Part shown: positions 25,017-37,027 of the stretch, in pieces
Layout of the letters: the number at the start of each line of letters is the position of its first letter
Position numbering within the stretch: the stretch's first letter is position 1
Assembly: GCA_014529385.2 (NCBI GenBank)
Contig: CM043945.1
Location: forward strand, 149,407,241 to 149,471,240
Direction: 5' to 3'
Length of the DNA: 64,000 bases
Source of the DNA: Adiantum capillus-veneris
Taxonomy: Eukaryota > Streptophyta > Polypodiopsida > Polypodiales > Pteridaceae
Program-made: the position numbers and the translations under genes
The notes under the pieces: generated by a model
What the model was told of the DNA's origin: nothing
The model's input: the letters and a program-made list of their open reading frames with translations, nothing else
The model's database searches: none

Positions 25017-26815
25017 GATGCTATCTTGACAATGGAGTTTTTGTTACCAACACTCAAAATTGCACGAGTTAGAATGGACACGCCATGAGTTGTCAAATTG
25101 ACTCAAGGATCTGGAGCAATTATATGAGCATAGACAGACCAATCGCTATAGCACATATATATGCTCAAAAACAAAAGCAATTCTTTGATTCACATTTGTT
25201 GACAAGGTTCTTTAAGCTAAGAAATTTGATCTTGGTTTATTCACTAAATCAATTCATCCCTAAATTCAAAAAAAAAGGAACATGGTCCTTAATCAAGAGT
25301 GTTTCGCCAAGTGAGGTAGTTAAACTAGCCACCTTAAATGGGAAAATAACAAAAAATCGGATTAGTGAATGTCGCCTAAGAAAGTACCATTTACTATTGA
25401 CTGATGATCCCTCTGGATCTTGCACCTCTTGCCATGGATCCACACCGGCACCATCCACCTTAGTCATTGCACCTAACATGGATTGCAAGATCTCAAAGTG
25501 AGAGGCCGCTTTCCAAACCACCAAGACAAATTTAGATCTAAATCTATACCGAGTGGTCCAAACACATCAAAAGTTTATCAAGAACCTTGTTATTAGGTCC
25601 TCACCATCATTGCTAAAAACTACTAAGGTTGATCCTTTACAAAAAAAGGACTAACGATGAAAGTTGGGTTGAGGCTGACACTTGATAAGTTCAAGCAACA
25701 TGGCTAGCAAGGAAACAACACCAAAAAAGAAGAAACTTAGGAATCCTATGAGCTAGAAGAAGAGATAAACAAGGAAGACACTGCTTACTGGCTTAATAAG
25801 GAGCATATATGGATACCCTCAACCTCTCAAGGCAAATTTAAAGATTCACAATAAAGTCGCCACTTATGCTAAAAGAAGTGAAATACTTGCCAAAGGAGGT
25901 AAAGATCTTTCAGAGGGTTGGACTATAACTTACTTTGATAAACCGCCTTGTGGAGTGGACATCAAGAGGGCACAAGAGCTTGTCACAACAATCAAGCAAC
26001 ACAACAAGGCTACTTGCTTAGATGACCACTCAATAACGAAAGAGGTGAAGAAAAGGACTTAATAGTTGAGGACCTAAATTGCCATCTATAGGGTATGAAA
26101 TACAATGGAGACTTCTACAAATTTTGGACCTTTAGCCACCTTTGTAGAGGCTAGAATTGAAGTACCTTTGAGGTTATATCAAGAGCACTTGACTTTTACA
26201 CTCACAAAAGTGAAAAGACAAACAAAGCATAATAAGGACAAAGATTCCACACAAATGAAGAGGAAAGAGAGGCTAGAGAAACTAGCACAAAAGAAAGCAA
26301 GACTTGATCAAGGAAGAGAAGCTAAACCCAATGCAACAAAAGAGGTAAGACTACAAGAAGTAATCAAGGCACAAAGTGGTGACCAAACAAGGCTACAAGA
26401 AGAAGAGGCACCACAAGAAGAAGAGGCACCACGGATACAAAAGAAAGAGCTAGAGTACAAGTTAAAGAAAAAGAACAAAAGAGAAAATGTAACACTAACA
26501 AGATGTGCATGTACACAACTCCCATGGCTCAACCCCCCCCCCTTTAGCTCAAAAAGGCCAAGTAAGTAGCAAACTAAAGTGCTAGCAACTCAAGCTTAAG
26601 ATACATATACCCAACAAGAAGAAGAAACGATAGGAGGTGACTCTTCTAGGCAAGGAAGGGAAAAGAAAGCAAATGCCTAGCCCAAAAAAGCTTTGCAAAC
26701 AACGGTAAGCCTACCAAGGAAAAATAAAGGGAGATTTTGTTGAGAATTGAAATCCAATCACAAAAACTACATTTGAAGAACCCATTTGTTGTGCTACAAG
26801 GAGACCCACAAGAGG
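25017..26815 (+). repeat. Second copy of the gypsy 3' region (segmental duplication)
   Basis: 25017-25607 matches 21486-22074 almost base for base, including the integrase C-terminal frame (25085-25501). 26218-26815 matches 23586-24165. Between them this copy holds 25608-26217, which lacks the TATA block and inverted repeat of the first copy and probably shows the older arrangement. The frame 26105-26569 (154 aa) is very rich in Lys, Glu and Gln with probable coiled coil, repeats QEEEAP, and is of unknown function. The copy ends about 130 bp from the stop codon of the H2A.X gene. Confidence 0.85.
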
Positions 26816-26942
26816 TGATGGTGAAAAGTGAATGGACAAACCCATGTCTAGTACTACCGCCTTCAAAACCCATGTTTGGCTAAGGAAGGATTACAAAAAG
26901 AGGGACGTCAATATACAGGAGAATCCGTACTGCTCATATTCT

Positions 26943-27591
26943 TCAAAACTCCTGAGATTGACTTGCAGGGACAGTTTTGGAGGCCTTTTCAGCATGCTTC
27001 TTAGGCAGCAAAACAGCATGAATATTAGGGAGGACACCACCATTGGCAATAGTCACATGTCCCAACAGTTTGCCCAACTCCTCATCATTCCTCACAGCTA
27101 GCTGGATGTGGCGGGGTATGATACGATTCTTCTTGTTGTCTCGAGCTGCATTACCTGCCAGCTCCAAAACCTGTCCAATAACCCACATCAAGTTTAGCAA
27201 AGAAACCTACACTCATCAGATGCTTGAAAGCATTCCATGTGATGCTAACAGACATGCAAACCCTCAAACACGTTTCTAATGTCCTAGACAGAAATAAAAC
27301 AGTGGAGGGCAAAGATCACAACAAATTTATATTACAAAAGGGACCACAAAAGAGGCAAAACCAGACTTTCAAACGAATCTTCATGCAAGGACGCACCTCT
27401 GCAGCAAGATATTCGAGCACAGCAGCAAGATAGACAGGAGCGCCGGAGCCAATCCTCTGCGCGTAGCGGCCGACTTTGAGATAGCGCGCGATGCGACCTA
27501 CTGGGAACTGCAAGCCGGCCTTGATAGACCTGGAGACAGACTTTCCGGACTTCTTTTTGCCCCTCCCACCTCCTGCTGCCGCACCCGCCAT
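26943..27591 (-). CDS. H2A.X: Histone H2A.X, two exons
   Basis: Exon 1 (27591-27397, 65 codons) and exon 2 (27170-26943) join in phase 0 across a 226-bp intron with GT (27396-27395) and AG (27172-27171) ends, giving 140 aa. The start is the first ATG of the frame. The protein has a Gly/Lys-rich N-tail and the H2A signature [12 protein letters not shown]. The histone-fold helices are intact ([29 protein letters not shown]). The docking region is [16 protein letters not shown]...[13 protein letters not shown]. It ends SQEF, the SQ[E/D]-hydrophobic motif of H2A.X, whose Ser is phosphorylated by ATM/ATR kinases at DNA breaks (family knowledge). Length and intron position fit plant H2A.X. No lesions were seen. 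The 3' side meets a gypsy fragment within about 130 bp, and the promoter is at 27684-27750. Confidence 0.95.
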
Positions 27592-27683
27592 AGCCTAACC
27601 TCAATCGATTGAAGATCGATTAGCCGCAAGAGAGCGAAGGAGAGCTGGCGAGAACGTCGAAATCAGCCGATGCACCGCTCGGG

Positions 27684-27750
27684 TTATAAGAGTCCTCCCC
27701 ATTCCCCTGTCATTTTGAATTGCCCGCGCTCCACCGGATCGATGACGTGT
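27684..27750 (-). promoter_or_regulatory. H2A.X promoter: type I histone element and TATA box
   Basis: The minus strand of 27733-27750 reads acacgtcatcgatccggt. This matches the plant histone type I element (CCACGTCA-N-CGATCCGCG from the literature) at all positions of the hexamer ACGTCA and of CGATCC. A TATA-like TTATAA at 27684-27689 follows about 45 bp downstream, some 95 bp before the ATG. Type I elements give S-phase expression of plant histone genes, so replication-linked expression is inferred. Confidence 0.8.
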
Positions 27751-28990
27751 TCTCATTCGAAGCCCTCCGATCTGGTCCCACTATCGACGGACCACAGCAA
27801 CCTCGTATATCTTGTCTTGCAATTTTATTTCAATCTTCGTGCCCTGGTTTGTCCTAACCCAAACACCATTCTCGAAACTAGAGTGCTTCGTTAGCTATAT
27901 TCGCATTGAATTAAGATTGAGCTAAATATTGGAAACTATGTATGTCATTTTAACACTTCTCAAGTGAAAAAAATCGATTATTTGATGCTATTAATTATGT
28001 CTAAGATATGTATTGATTGGGAGGAGAGACATAAAATTGAAGAGAGAGAGAGAGAGAGACAGAGAGAGGCTACTGATTGCCGTGGTTTAGAGGTGTACCT
28101 CGCAGAAACGGGATACCGATCGTAGTGCTCTAGAGGAGTACCTTGCAAAAAACCACGAGGAGGATTAGAGTTTTGCCAAGCTCAATGTTCGTAATCATAC
28201 AAGATATCAATGTTATTAATTGTTTGGTGTTCCATTTTTATGTTTCAAAAAAGAAAAGAAAACATGTAAGTTTCCTTGCATGAGGGAGTTTGCACAGTCC
28301 TCCCCAATTTTTATAATACGAGGGAACGTGCCATTCCCACCGTAGCGTGCAATTTTTAGTGTGTTTATTAACTACGTTCTCAGTGTTAAAAATATCAAAA
28401 ATCACAGAATGATAATGCTTACTCACCACGTGATTGAATGTATGTCGTCGATGCACCTTGCATCAACGATGTTGGGCATCTCCTGCTCTTAACCTGCTGC
28501 AAGAGTCGACATCCCAAGGAGGATAAGCAGATAGGCTTGTGACTATTTGGGTGGAGGAACTTTTTGGAAGAAGCTGGCATTCTTATATTTCAGCTTGTGC
28601 CAATTCAGAGCCTACTGAAATTCACCCGTTGCTTCATACGTCCAAATCTGGTGGAAGCAAGAAGGATGGTGCTGATAGCTGTGAAAGGCACATTAACAAT
28701 GGGCAATTAATATTAACTGGTGTAAAAAAGTTCAAACCAGATTATTCTCGCCATTTGCATTATATGTACTCTTGTTCTGATTAGTTCCAAATTGAAGTTT
28801 GGAAACTTGAAAACATCATTGCAAGCAATAATTACATCAAGGAAAGCGGGTCTAAAGCTTTACAATCATAATGAGTCGTGTGAGCGAGGACCTTCCATGT
28901 GGCATAGTGCACGCGAGATAGAGCTAACGGAGATTTGCTTAAATGCAAAGCAAGCCGTGGAGATTCTCTATGCAAAGCCGGCTGTGCAGA
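27751..28990. other. Intergenic, no recognised gene
   Basis: Holds a short GA run near 28043 and a direct repeat of the words 'gaggtgtacctcgcagaaac' and 'gaggagtaccttgcaaaaaac' (about 28090 and 28133). An open frame at 28539-28784 begins near a possible splice acceptor (atttcag before 28591), but I recognise nothing in it. Confidence 0.4.
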
Positions 28991-31385
28991 TTTGCTTTAT
29001 AAATCTATTGCATGCATTTTTTGTTGAAAAGTGTCGCCACATGGACAAACCTCCAGCCAGAATTTTGAATCTGTGTCTATGCTAACGAAGGTCTGGCGAG
29101 AATTTCTCAATTTGCATCTGGTGAAAGTAGTCAGAGCTTGGTTGGCACATCCATGTTGCACATATCTTGGAATCAATGCACTCCAAGAGACTAACATAGA
29201 AAGCTCATCAAGAACTTGTTGTGCTTTCATAAGAGCACCACGTTTGGCACACACTCCAAGAGACTGCGCTTAACAAGATACCCTCACTTCCCATTTGGTT
29301 GAAGCAGCCCAAAGCTTCCCAAACACAACAAAGTCATGCTATAAGAGACCTCCAAGGAATGTATGGCAAGAATCTCTTAATTTGCATCGGGTAAAAGCAG
29401 TCATAGCTTCATTGCCACATGCATGTGGAACATATCTTGGAACCAATGCATTCCAAGAGACTGACATAGAAATCTCATCAAGAAGATTTTGTGATTTCAT
29501 AAGGGGACCACATTTTGCATACATGTCAGCCAACACACATGTTTGTCCAAGACTTCTTGGGTAGCAATCCATACATTGAGCAAGAATCCTGACTTTGCGT
29601 ACGGATAAGACAACCCAAAGCTTCCTTGATAGAGCCATGTATCTCGTATTTAGCAATGAATGCACTGTGAAGGTGGAATTGTGCATAGAAAGCTCATTGA
29701 GAACTTTTTTTACTTTCATACAGACACCTCATATGGCATACATATGAATCAAAGCATTGCCTGAATGTTTCTGCAACAGCCCTTGACTCGCAATCACATC
29801 ATGAATTCTTTCACCCATTCAAAGATCTTATATAAGGCCACAAAGCGTAGGTGATTGTGATTAGAGCTAGAACATCCCTTTGCATCTGGTTTAAAGAGCC
29901 CACAGCTTCCTTGCCACGACGAGGTTGACCATATCCTACAATCCACTCAGTCCAAGAGATGATAGCCTAGAGAGGATCCCCATCAAAAACTTCTCCTTCT
30001 ATTGTGATAGCACTACATTTGGCATACATATAGATCAAGCACCGCCAAGCATGGCATCTTGATCCGATAGCCCCTGCCTAGCAATCTCATCATGAATTAA
30101 GAAATCATACATGTGAAGGTCTTGCGTAAGCTTGCCACGACCAGGTTGACCATATCCTGCAATCCACTCACTCCAAGAGACAACATCCACATATAGATCA
30201 AAGCACTGCAATCAGCGCATCCAAGAGACGGCATTCCGGACAAAAAGCTCTTCAAGAACTTTTTGTGTCGTCTCAAGCGCACCACATTTTGCATACATAT
30301 CGACCAAGGTAGTTCCAAGCACGACATTTTTTTTTTTTTTCAAGAGCCTCTGACTAGCAATATAATTGTGAATTTTTGTGCCCATATCAGCATCTTACAT
30401 CTTGCATAGAGCCACATGTCTTCAAGATGCATACATAGGTGATTGCACCTGGAGAGAGGCCCTCACTTCGCATTTGCTAAAAATAGACTAGAGCTTTCTC
30501 ACCCTACCCTTGTGGGGCAAATCTTGCAATCAGTGCATTCCAAGAGTCCACACTCCAGACAGGAAGCTCCTCGACCATTTGCGTAGAGACACAATGACTT
30601 CTCTCACCAATATGAAGGTGTTGCGTCAGGCCACATGACCTCAAGGTGCAAGCATAGGTGAATGCATTTGCATTGCCAAGCACAACATGTTTCTTCAATA
30701 GCCCTTGTCTAGCAATCTCATCGTGGATTTTCAGCCCCAAGTAAAGATCTTACGTAAGCCTAGTGCTTTCTTGAGGGCGGCCTTCCCTTTGCATCCAATA
30801 TCCCGCATCAACACGCTCCAAGTGACATTACAAAGAGAATGCCAATCAAGAATTTTTTGTGTTTCCGTGACGGCACCACATTTGGCTTACATATCAACTA
30901 AAGCACTACTAAGCATGCCATCTTTCTCCAACAGACCTTGACTGGCAATCTCGTTGTAAATTCTATCACCCATGTTGACTTCTTGCGTAAGTAAGTCCAC
31001 AAGGTTGAAAGGTGAAAGCATAGATGATTTGAATCTAGAGAGAGCTCTTCCCTTCACATCCACTAGTAAAAGCAATAGTGTTTCCTTGCCACAATCATAA
31101 CAGGCATCCAACAATCAACCTGTCCCAAGAGATGACGTGTCAAATTTACATGTCCAGGAGCACACCACCCCACCCAACACAATATGGATTTTCAAAAACC
31201 CCTGCCTTAAAATCTCATCATGAATCTGCTTCCCCTCATCAATAGCTTTGCTTGTGGCACAAGCTTTCAATGTGCAAATGTATGTCAATGCATTTGGCAA
31301 AACACCCTCACATTGCATATTCTCAAGACAATCTAGAACAAATCAACCTCGTCCTTCATGTGCATAATTTTCTAACACCATAGTC
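28990..31385 (-). pseudogene. PPR-repeat protein pseudogene or cluster
   Basis: Minus-strand fragments carry pentatricopeptide repeat wording. 31318-31115 has GVLPNALTYICTLKACAT, then GKQIHDEILRQGFLK. 31114-30887 has IYNEIASQGLLEKDGML and ALVDM. 30740-30504 has KIHDEIARQGLLKKHVVLGNA and VDSWNALIARFAPQG. 29719-29339 has VLADMYAKCGPLMKSQNLLDEI and VSWNALVPRYV. 29254-28997 has ALMKAQQVLDELSMLVSWSALI. The alternating 'SWNALI..Y' and 'G..IH' repeats are of the plant PLS type, normally organelle RNA-editing or processing factors. Many stops and shifts break the chain, and the same motif set recurs at least four times, so this may be one long gene or tandem duplicates. No DYW or E domain was found. 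The 5' side is cut by the LTR at 31392. Confidence 0.8.
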
Positions 31386-31664
31386 CATGTTGTTGTCAGG
31401 ACAAGGGCAACGCCAGGGAGTCACGGACTACGGCCAGGGGCCAAGCTAGGCAGTGTGGACAGGGGATCTGTCTAGGGCAAGAGGCTAGGAGCCTGCCTTT
31501 ATAATGGGAGGTTGGGAGGAGGATCCTAAGGTCTAGCTACCCAAGTATTTACAACGGTATCAGAGCCACTCCTTTTTTGGGACACACAGGCGTGGAGAGT
31601 TGCACTCTTTGCATGTGCATGGAGGCGCGAAGCTTCTCTACACTGAAAACTCAACGAGAGCTCT

Positions 31665-31776
31665 CGAGTGGGCAACCCCGCTTGCGAGGAGGGAGGGCAA
31701 CTGCAGCACATGCACGAAACCGAGTGGGCAACCCTGCTTGCGAGGAGGGAGGGCAACTGCAGCACATGCACGAAAC
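31665..31776 (+). repeat. 56-bp tandem duplication in element leader
   Basis: Units 31665-31720 and 31721-31776 are identical but for one base (ccccgc against ccctgc), so the duplication is recent. Each starts cgagtgggcaacc. Confidence 0.9.
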
Positions 31777-32481
31777 CGAGTGGTTTCAGCCTTGAAAGGC
31801 CCGCGAGCCCATGTTGGAGAGAATACGTCTCTGTGGCGAGTGCAACCGAACACTCCTCGCGGTGTAGCGAGCCTTCCTCGCTCTCGGCAACTTAGTAGCA
31901 GGGCTCCATCGCGTTGTTGCCTGGCTTTTCACAGGCTGTCCTAAGGTCAAAACCCTTGGGCAAATTTTTGTTGACATAGGGTGCATGCCCACCCGGCATA
32001 CACTCATACAAGCCAAACGGGTTACGGCATACGAAGAGGGCAAGGTCCTTGATTCTCGGCATACCGTTCAGCAAGCCAAGAGTGATTAAGTTGCAAAATT
32101 TTGAACTTAATTACTCTACGGCAATATTTTCGGCTTTGAACCTCAATTTTGTACCTGGCCAAGGGCAACATAACCTCACCGAAGGGCCAAGAACTTCTTC
32201 GACAGGACGTCAATTCCTTGCATTTTCTTCCAAATTGTAGAAATTGTAGGATTGCATCAAGCTTAGTCGATGACGGCTTTTAAGTTTTCAAACAAGTATC
32301 CAACATCACTTGTTTTCTTCAAAAGCTAGAATCAACGGCGACGCGTTCAAGCGGTGTAAGTGAACGGACAGATTTACGGGTTGCTTAAAGATTTGACGAC
32401 GAATGTAATTAGCACGGCTAATTATCGGTTGTGGGGTGCCTGTGATGCTACGGGAGTACGGGAGGTGAAGACGCTCATGAA

Positions 32482-33485
32482 TTGCTCGATATTCAAGAAT
32501 TTCGTGCACTTCAGACACGCATATCAATAATGGAAGGAACTTTTTCATCTTTAAATAAAAATGTCACTAAATTATCTACGTTAGTGATACAATTTATGCA
32601 GCAGCAGGCCAAGGGCCCTGTTGACACACACATGCATGAGCACACTGCCAATCAGGGGCAAGGCCCTTCTGATAATGGACAAGGTCCATCTCCGGATTCT
32701 CTGCACACTCTCACTGCAAAGGAGGTGGATGAGTTGTTGAAAAACACCAAACCACCGACTTTTAAGGGAGAAGACGAGATCGCAATAAGGATGCAGTGAA
32801 TATCTTTCTCAGCAAGTGGGATGGAATTCACGCCTTACGGCGTATTGCAGATGCAGTCAGAGCATTGTAAACAAGTGTGACTCTGGAAGGCAAGGCCTAC
32901 AAATGGTGGATGTTTCTCAAGGAGAAGAATATCATACCACAGAGTTGGGCAGCCTTTGAGGCTATGTTTCGAAAAGAAATTTTGCCTACAAATGAGGCGG
33001 ATCAAAATTGGACGTCTTGGGACACGTGTTCCATGCGCCAACACCCTTCATTACTTGAATATATCTCTCACTATCGGCATGTTATCCTCAAGTTGGAAGG
33101 CCTAGATACCTTTCAACAAGTGCGAGGGTTTATCCACGGTCTGACGCTCAAGCTTAAGAAGCACGTCACGACTCAGGACCCTAAAACACTTGAGGAGGCC
33201 ATAGTGAAAGCACACATTCATGATGATCCAGATGAAAAGAAATCACATAACAATCACATGCCTGCTAATACACATGGTAATACACGCACACAGTATGGGC
33301 ACAATAAAAGGAAATTTATAGTAGCCAATTCTGAAGGAGCTAAAAGACGCAAGGGTTCCTGTGGTCCTCTCTCTCCTGAGGACTTTGATGAGGCTAAAAA
33401 AGAGAAGTTATGTTTTCAATGCTTGGGAAGCGGCCATGGAAAAGAGGATTGTCCCAAGGGAAAGCTCATGGCAAGGAGAAAGTAG
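32482..33485 (+). pseudogene. gag with CCHC knuckle (one frameshift)
   Basis: The frame 32482-32799 (105 aa) has a coiled-coil-like start (LQTRISIMEGTFSSLNKNVTKL) and ends at LLKNTKPPTFKGEDEIAI. The frame 32877-33485 (202 aa) continues the capsid with TLEGKAYKWW, FEAMFRKEILP, LLEYISHYRHVILKLEGL and FIHGLTLKLKKHV. It closes with an intact zinc knuckle, CFQCLGSGHGKEDCP, and a basic tail. A shift between 32799 and 32877 breaks an otherwise well-preserved gag. The upstream primer site at 31556 fits its direction. Confidence 0.75.
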
Positions 33486-33625
33486 TGCACATGGTGCAAC
33501 TGCTGCCTCTTGAGTCTTCCTCACGATTCTCTACAATGGAAGTAACACACACTGAGGTGGTGCATGAATGTTGTATCATAGCTTCCATGTGACAACAGAC
33601 CTTCAGTCCACATGAGTCAATGCGT

Positions 33626-35645
33626 TGTCGAGAAATTTGCGGTCTTGCCAGGAAAGCACCGGGCTTATGGCTGTGAGAGTTTGTGAGAGAACTCAACCAA
33701 AAGTATATGAAGGAGTTAAACCATAGATGCCATGAAGACTAGGGTTTGGAAAGAAGTGCAATCAAAGAAGACCCACTCTTTCTCTCTTGCACTCACACAC
33801 ACAAAGAAAGAACGCAAAAGTGAATGTCAAAACAATACGAAGATGAAAACATCAAGGCTATGGTCATATCGTATCATGGGTAATATGAAAGGGTTAATAG
33901 ATGAGTTAATGGCATTCAATCTTGGTTGACCAAATAGGCTACGAATTGTTCTTTGGAATTGTAGTTTTGTGCTTACCATAATATATATATTTTGTCTAGT
34001 GATTGGGATTAATTGTGTGTACAAATCCTCTTGGTGCATAGCAAGATAACTACACTTACGTCAAAAGAAAAGTTATAGTCTATGAGAGGAAGTATGATGG
34101 GATCCGGTGATAGAAGTATTTCATTGAGCCTTTCTGGGCCAAAGAGAAACACTATACGTTGTTGGAAGTGTATTTAACGGTTAATCCATACGTTAATTCT
34201 AATAGATCGTACAGAGTGAAAGCGATAGAAATGATCATCATGTGGGTTATTCATCCTGGATAGTATGTGAGAAATGTAGATATGAGAGAAGTGAAGAGAT
34301 GAGAAGTTTCCCTCCCAAGTCCTATTCTTGCCCGTAGGCAATAAGGATATTGCGGGGAGAGATGTACCTGTAGCAAGGAGAACCTAAAATTTGTAGAGAG
34401 GATGAATTACTAAGAGTGAGAGAGATAGGTTTGGTTAAGGAGATGAGATTAGATATATATATATATATATGTTGGGTTAGAGATGAAAAGAAAACAACAA
34501 GAAATCAAGAAAACATCAATGTAGAACACATCTTACTTGACAAACCCTTTGGCACCATTATTGATGGAGAGAGAAGAAGAGGGGAGAATTCAACTTTGAT
34601 TGATACGCCAAGTCCACACCCTTCTTTGATTAGAGTTGATCTTCCAAGGATAGCATGCAAGGATGGCTAGTCTTCCTCTAGGAGAAAGTGTAGGCTTAGG
34701 CTTATGTTAATGGCTAAGTACAATTAGGCATTACTACTCACTCTCTCAAGAATTCCTCTCATCAATGGCTTGAATGCTTGAGTTCCTTTTCAAGGAATAA
34801 GAGGTCCCCTTTTATAGGTGAAGGGAACCCCCAAGGGTTTACACAAGAAGAGAGGAGCCAATGTGAACAGGAATTGGAAAAGTTGGAAATGAGTTGTCCC
34901 TGCATGATGTGGGCAGACTAGGGTCCATTATTTTGATCATATCTCCTCAACCGTGGCTTCAAATAAAAAAGTAAAAATATGGGCAGAAACTTCAGCTCAT
35001 TAGCTACGATTTTCATTTTAAAATCATTTTCCAATTCGGATTGGAACCTTGTGTAAAAAATTCATCAAAATAGGGTCCATTTCTGGCAGCAAAAGTCTTC
35101 TTGTGGTCCCCTTAGCCTAGACTTTCATTTGATTCCAAAGGACACCTCATGCCATATGAAAGCATGACATTGCTCTTTGACAAAGTTTTGTAATCATGCT
35201 TGCAATAATGCATTAAAATAAGTGTATCTTTGAAATCATGCCACCTAGTGTCCCACTAGGATTTGATTCCCTCCTAGTAGCTATTTAAAAAGAAATATAA
35301 GAAAAATATGAAAAATACATAGAATATATATATATATATTGGAGTTTACCCTAGATATAGGATCTAACTAGGGTGTGAGATGATAATGAGATAGTAGAAA
35401 TAAAGAATCAATGCTTTTTGCCCCAAGTTAAAGAGGCGGAGCTATTGATGCTTTTCCCATAGTATTTTCTGATGGTAAAGTAAGAATAGGTTACCCTTGA
35501 GAAAAATAATAGGATGAGATAGAAGGCTTATTATTATACTTAAATATGCATATGTACATTATAGGAAAGATAATTATATATCTAAAAAATTACAAGATAG
35601 ATCTTGTAGCATGCGTTCCCACTATGTACGTGTCACAGCACGACA
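33626..35645 (-). repeat. 3' LTR, about 2.0 kb
   Basis: Begins tgtcgag and ends cacgaca on the plus strand. Its first 1046 bp match 41112-42157. The rest (34672-35645) is present only in this copy and contains AT runs near 34450 and 35323. No gene lies inside; the small open frames shared by the two LTR copies are not credible coding sequence. Confidence 0.85.
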
Positions 35646-35657
35646 TCCACCCCCTCT
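35646..35657 (-). other. Polypurine tract
   Basis: Minus-strand agagggggtgga touches the 3' LTR start, as expected for plus-strand priming. Confidence 0.75.
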
Positions 35658-35730
35658 AAACCTGCACATCCTCCGGTATGTGCCACATTATTTCTTTATA
35701 AGATCAGCCCTCTTGTACATCTTCCTTGAT

Positions 35731-36978
35731 TTATTCTTCACTGGATGATTCCAAAGCTTCATCTTCACTTTGATCTTTACCTGTGGTTTTCTCTCCTTCC
35801 TCATCAACATCTTCTGGATCATTGTCTCCTCTTCTCTTAAACATTTTGATCCTTTTTCCTGCAATGGGAATCTTTACTTCTGTACCATCTAGTTCAGACA
35901 AGCTGTAAGTAGCATTTTCATGCACATGCTTTACAACATACGGTCCAAACCATCTTTTTGAAAACTTACGCATGACTGTGTGCTGGTCATCAAGGCTACT
36001 ATCATACACCAAAACCCAGTCACCTTTGTCAATTGCTTTGCTCCTGAGTCGATGTCGCTTATCAAAGTAGTCCTTATTTTTCACCGTTGCATTTTTGAGT
36101 CGTTCTTTTACAGCTTCAATGTCTCCAGGTCTTCTCTCTAGCTGCCTTATACGCAGTGCAAGGAGATCTTTCCTGCTAAGTCCCTCTTGCCAAGGTAATA
36201 CATTCCATATGGGAATTGTATCTTCAATCGGCATCACTGGCTTTTGACCATACATTAGCTCCGCAGGCATGTAGCCAGTTACTGAGCTATGTGTTGTACG
36301 ATCAGCCCATAAAGCATATGGTGACAGTTTTGGCCACTCACCAACTCTTCCTTCACAAGCCTTGGCCAAAGCTTTGATGATAGGAGGATGCCCTCTTTCA
36401 CTCTTTCCATTGCCTTCAGGGTTGTAAGCTGTAGTAAGAGAAAGCTTGGTTCCTAATCTAGAAAAGAACTCCCTTGCTTCTTCGGCATCCAGTTCACCTC
36501 TATCTGCAGTGATTTTTCCCACACAACCATAACGGCAAATCACCTCATCAAGAAGGAATTTGCACACAACTTCTGTGGTTTTAGCTCTTAATGCTCTTCC
36601 TTCAACCTGATTAGTTAGGTCTTCTCGTGCAAGAACCAAGTATCTCATTTGCCAGAGTCCTAAAGGCATTGTGATGAGATCCACAACCCATTTATAGTGC
36701 ATGGCTAGTGGATATGTAGGGTGCAATCCATCACGATGTCGGACATTTGAATACATTTGACAAGTTACACATGACTCTACAAATTGAAATACATCTTTAT
36801 ACATACCCTTCCACCAATATTTTTCTTTCAACTTGGAGAAGGTTGCCCACACACCCCTGTGTCCAGCCCATAGACACTCATGAAACTCTTGCATGAGCTT
36901 TACTTGAGTCTCTTTTTTTACATATAACCCGTTGTGGTGTAGCACCCTTTTGTTTAGGATGCTTCCACAAGTAACCAT
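35731..36978 (-). pseudogene. Integrase of the fungal-like gypsy element
   Basis: The 415-aa open frame has a zinc-binding region (HECLWAGHRGVWATF...CVTCQ, the HHCC pattern) around residues 33-75. The catalytic core follows, with Asp in WVVDLITMP, Asp in KITADRGELD and the Glu region YNPEGNGKSERGH. A C-terminal domain follows with GDWVLVYDSS and KRWFGPYVV. The protein ends in a very acidic tail (DPEDVDEEGE to ESSSEE). I see no chromodomain. The frame is open and all three catalytic acids are present, so integrase itself may be intact in sequence. It is separated by a stop from RNase H upstream, so the polyprotein is interrupted. Confidence 0.85.
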
Positions 36979-37027
36979 CCCTCAAAAAGTACCCATATGC
37001 TTTCCTGCGTATCCTCTTGAATTCTTG

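Larger units (their letters stand above)
31392..33592 (+). mobile_element. Gypsy-like element with very short LTR, 5' part only
   Basis: GGTATCAGAGC at 31556-31566 is an initiator-Met tRNA primer site. Upstream, a TG..CA candidate LTR of about 162 bp (31392-31553, tgttgtcagg to atttaca) abuts PPR pseudogene sequence. A leader of about 900 bp holds a 56-bp tandem duplication and is followed by a gag (32482-33485). The element is cut at 33625 by the next LTR. No second LTR is visible, so the LTR length is an inference. Confidence 0.6.

Noticed and set aside
26943-27591. H2A as a retrocopy pseudogene.
   Set aside because: It keeps a proper GT-AG intron, an intact frame and a histone promoter element.
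33732-34039. Matching small open frames in both copies of the 2-kb LTR.
   Set aside because: They match only because the LTRs match; LTRs of this kind are non-coding.
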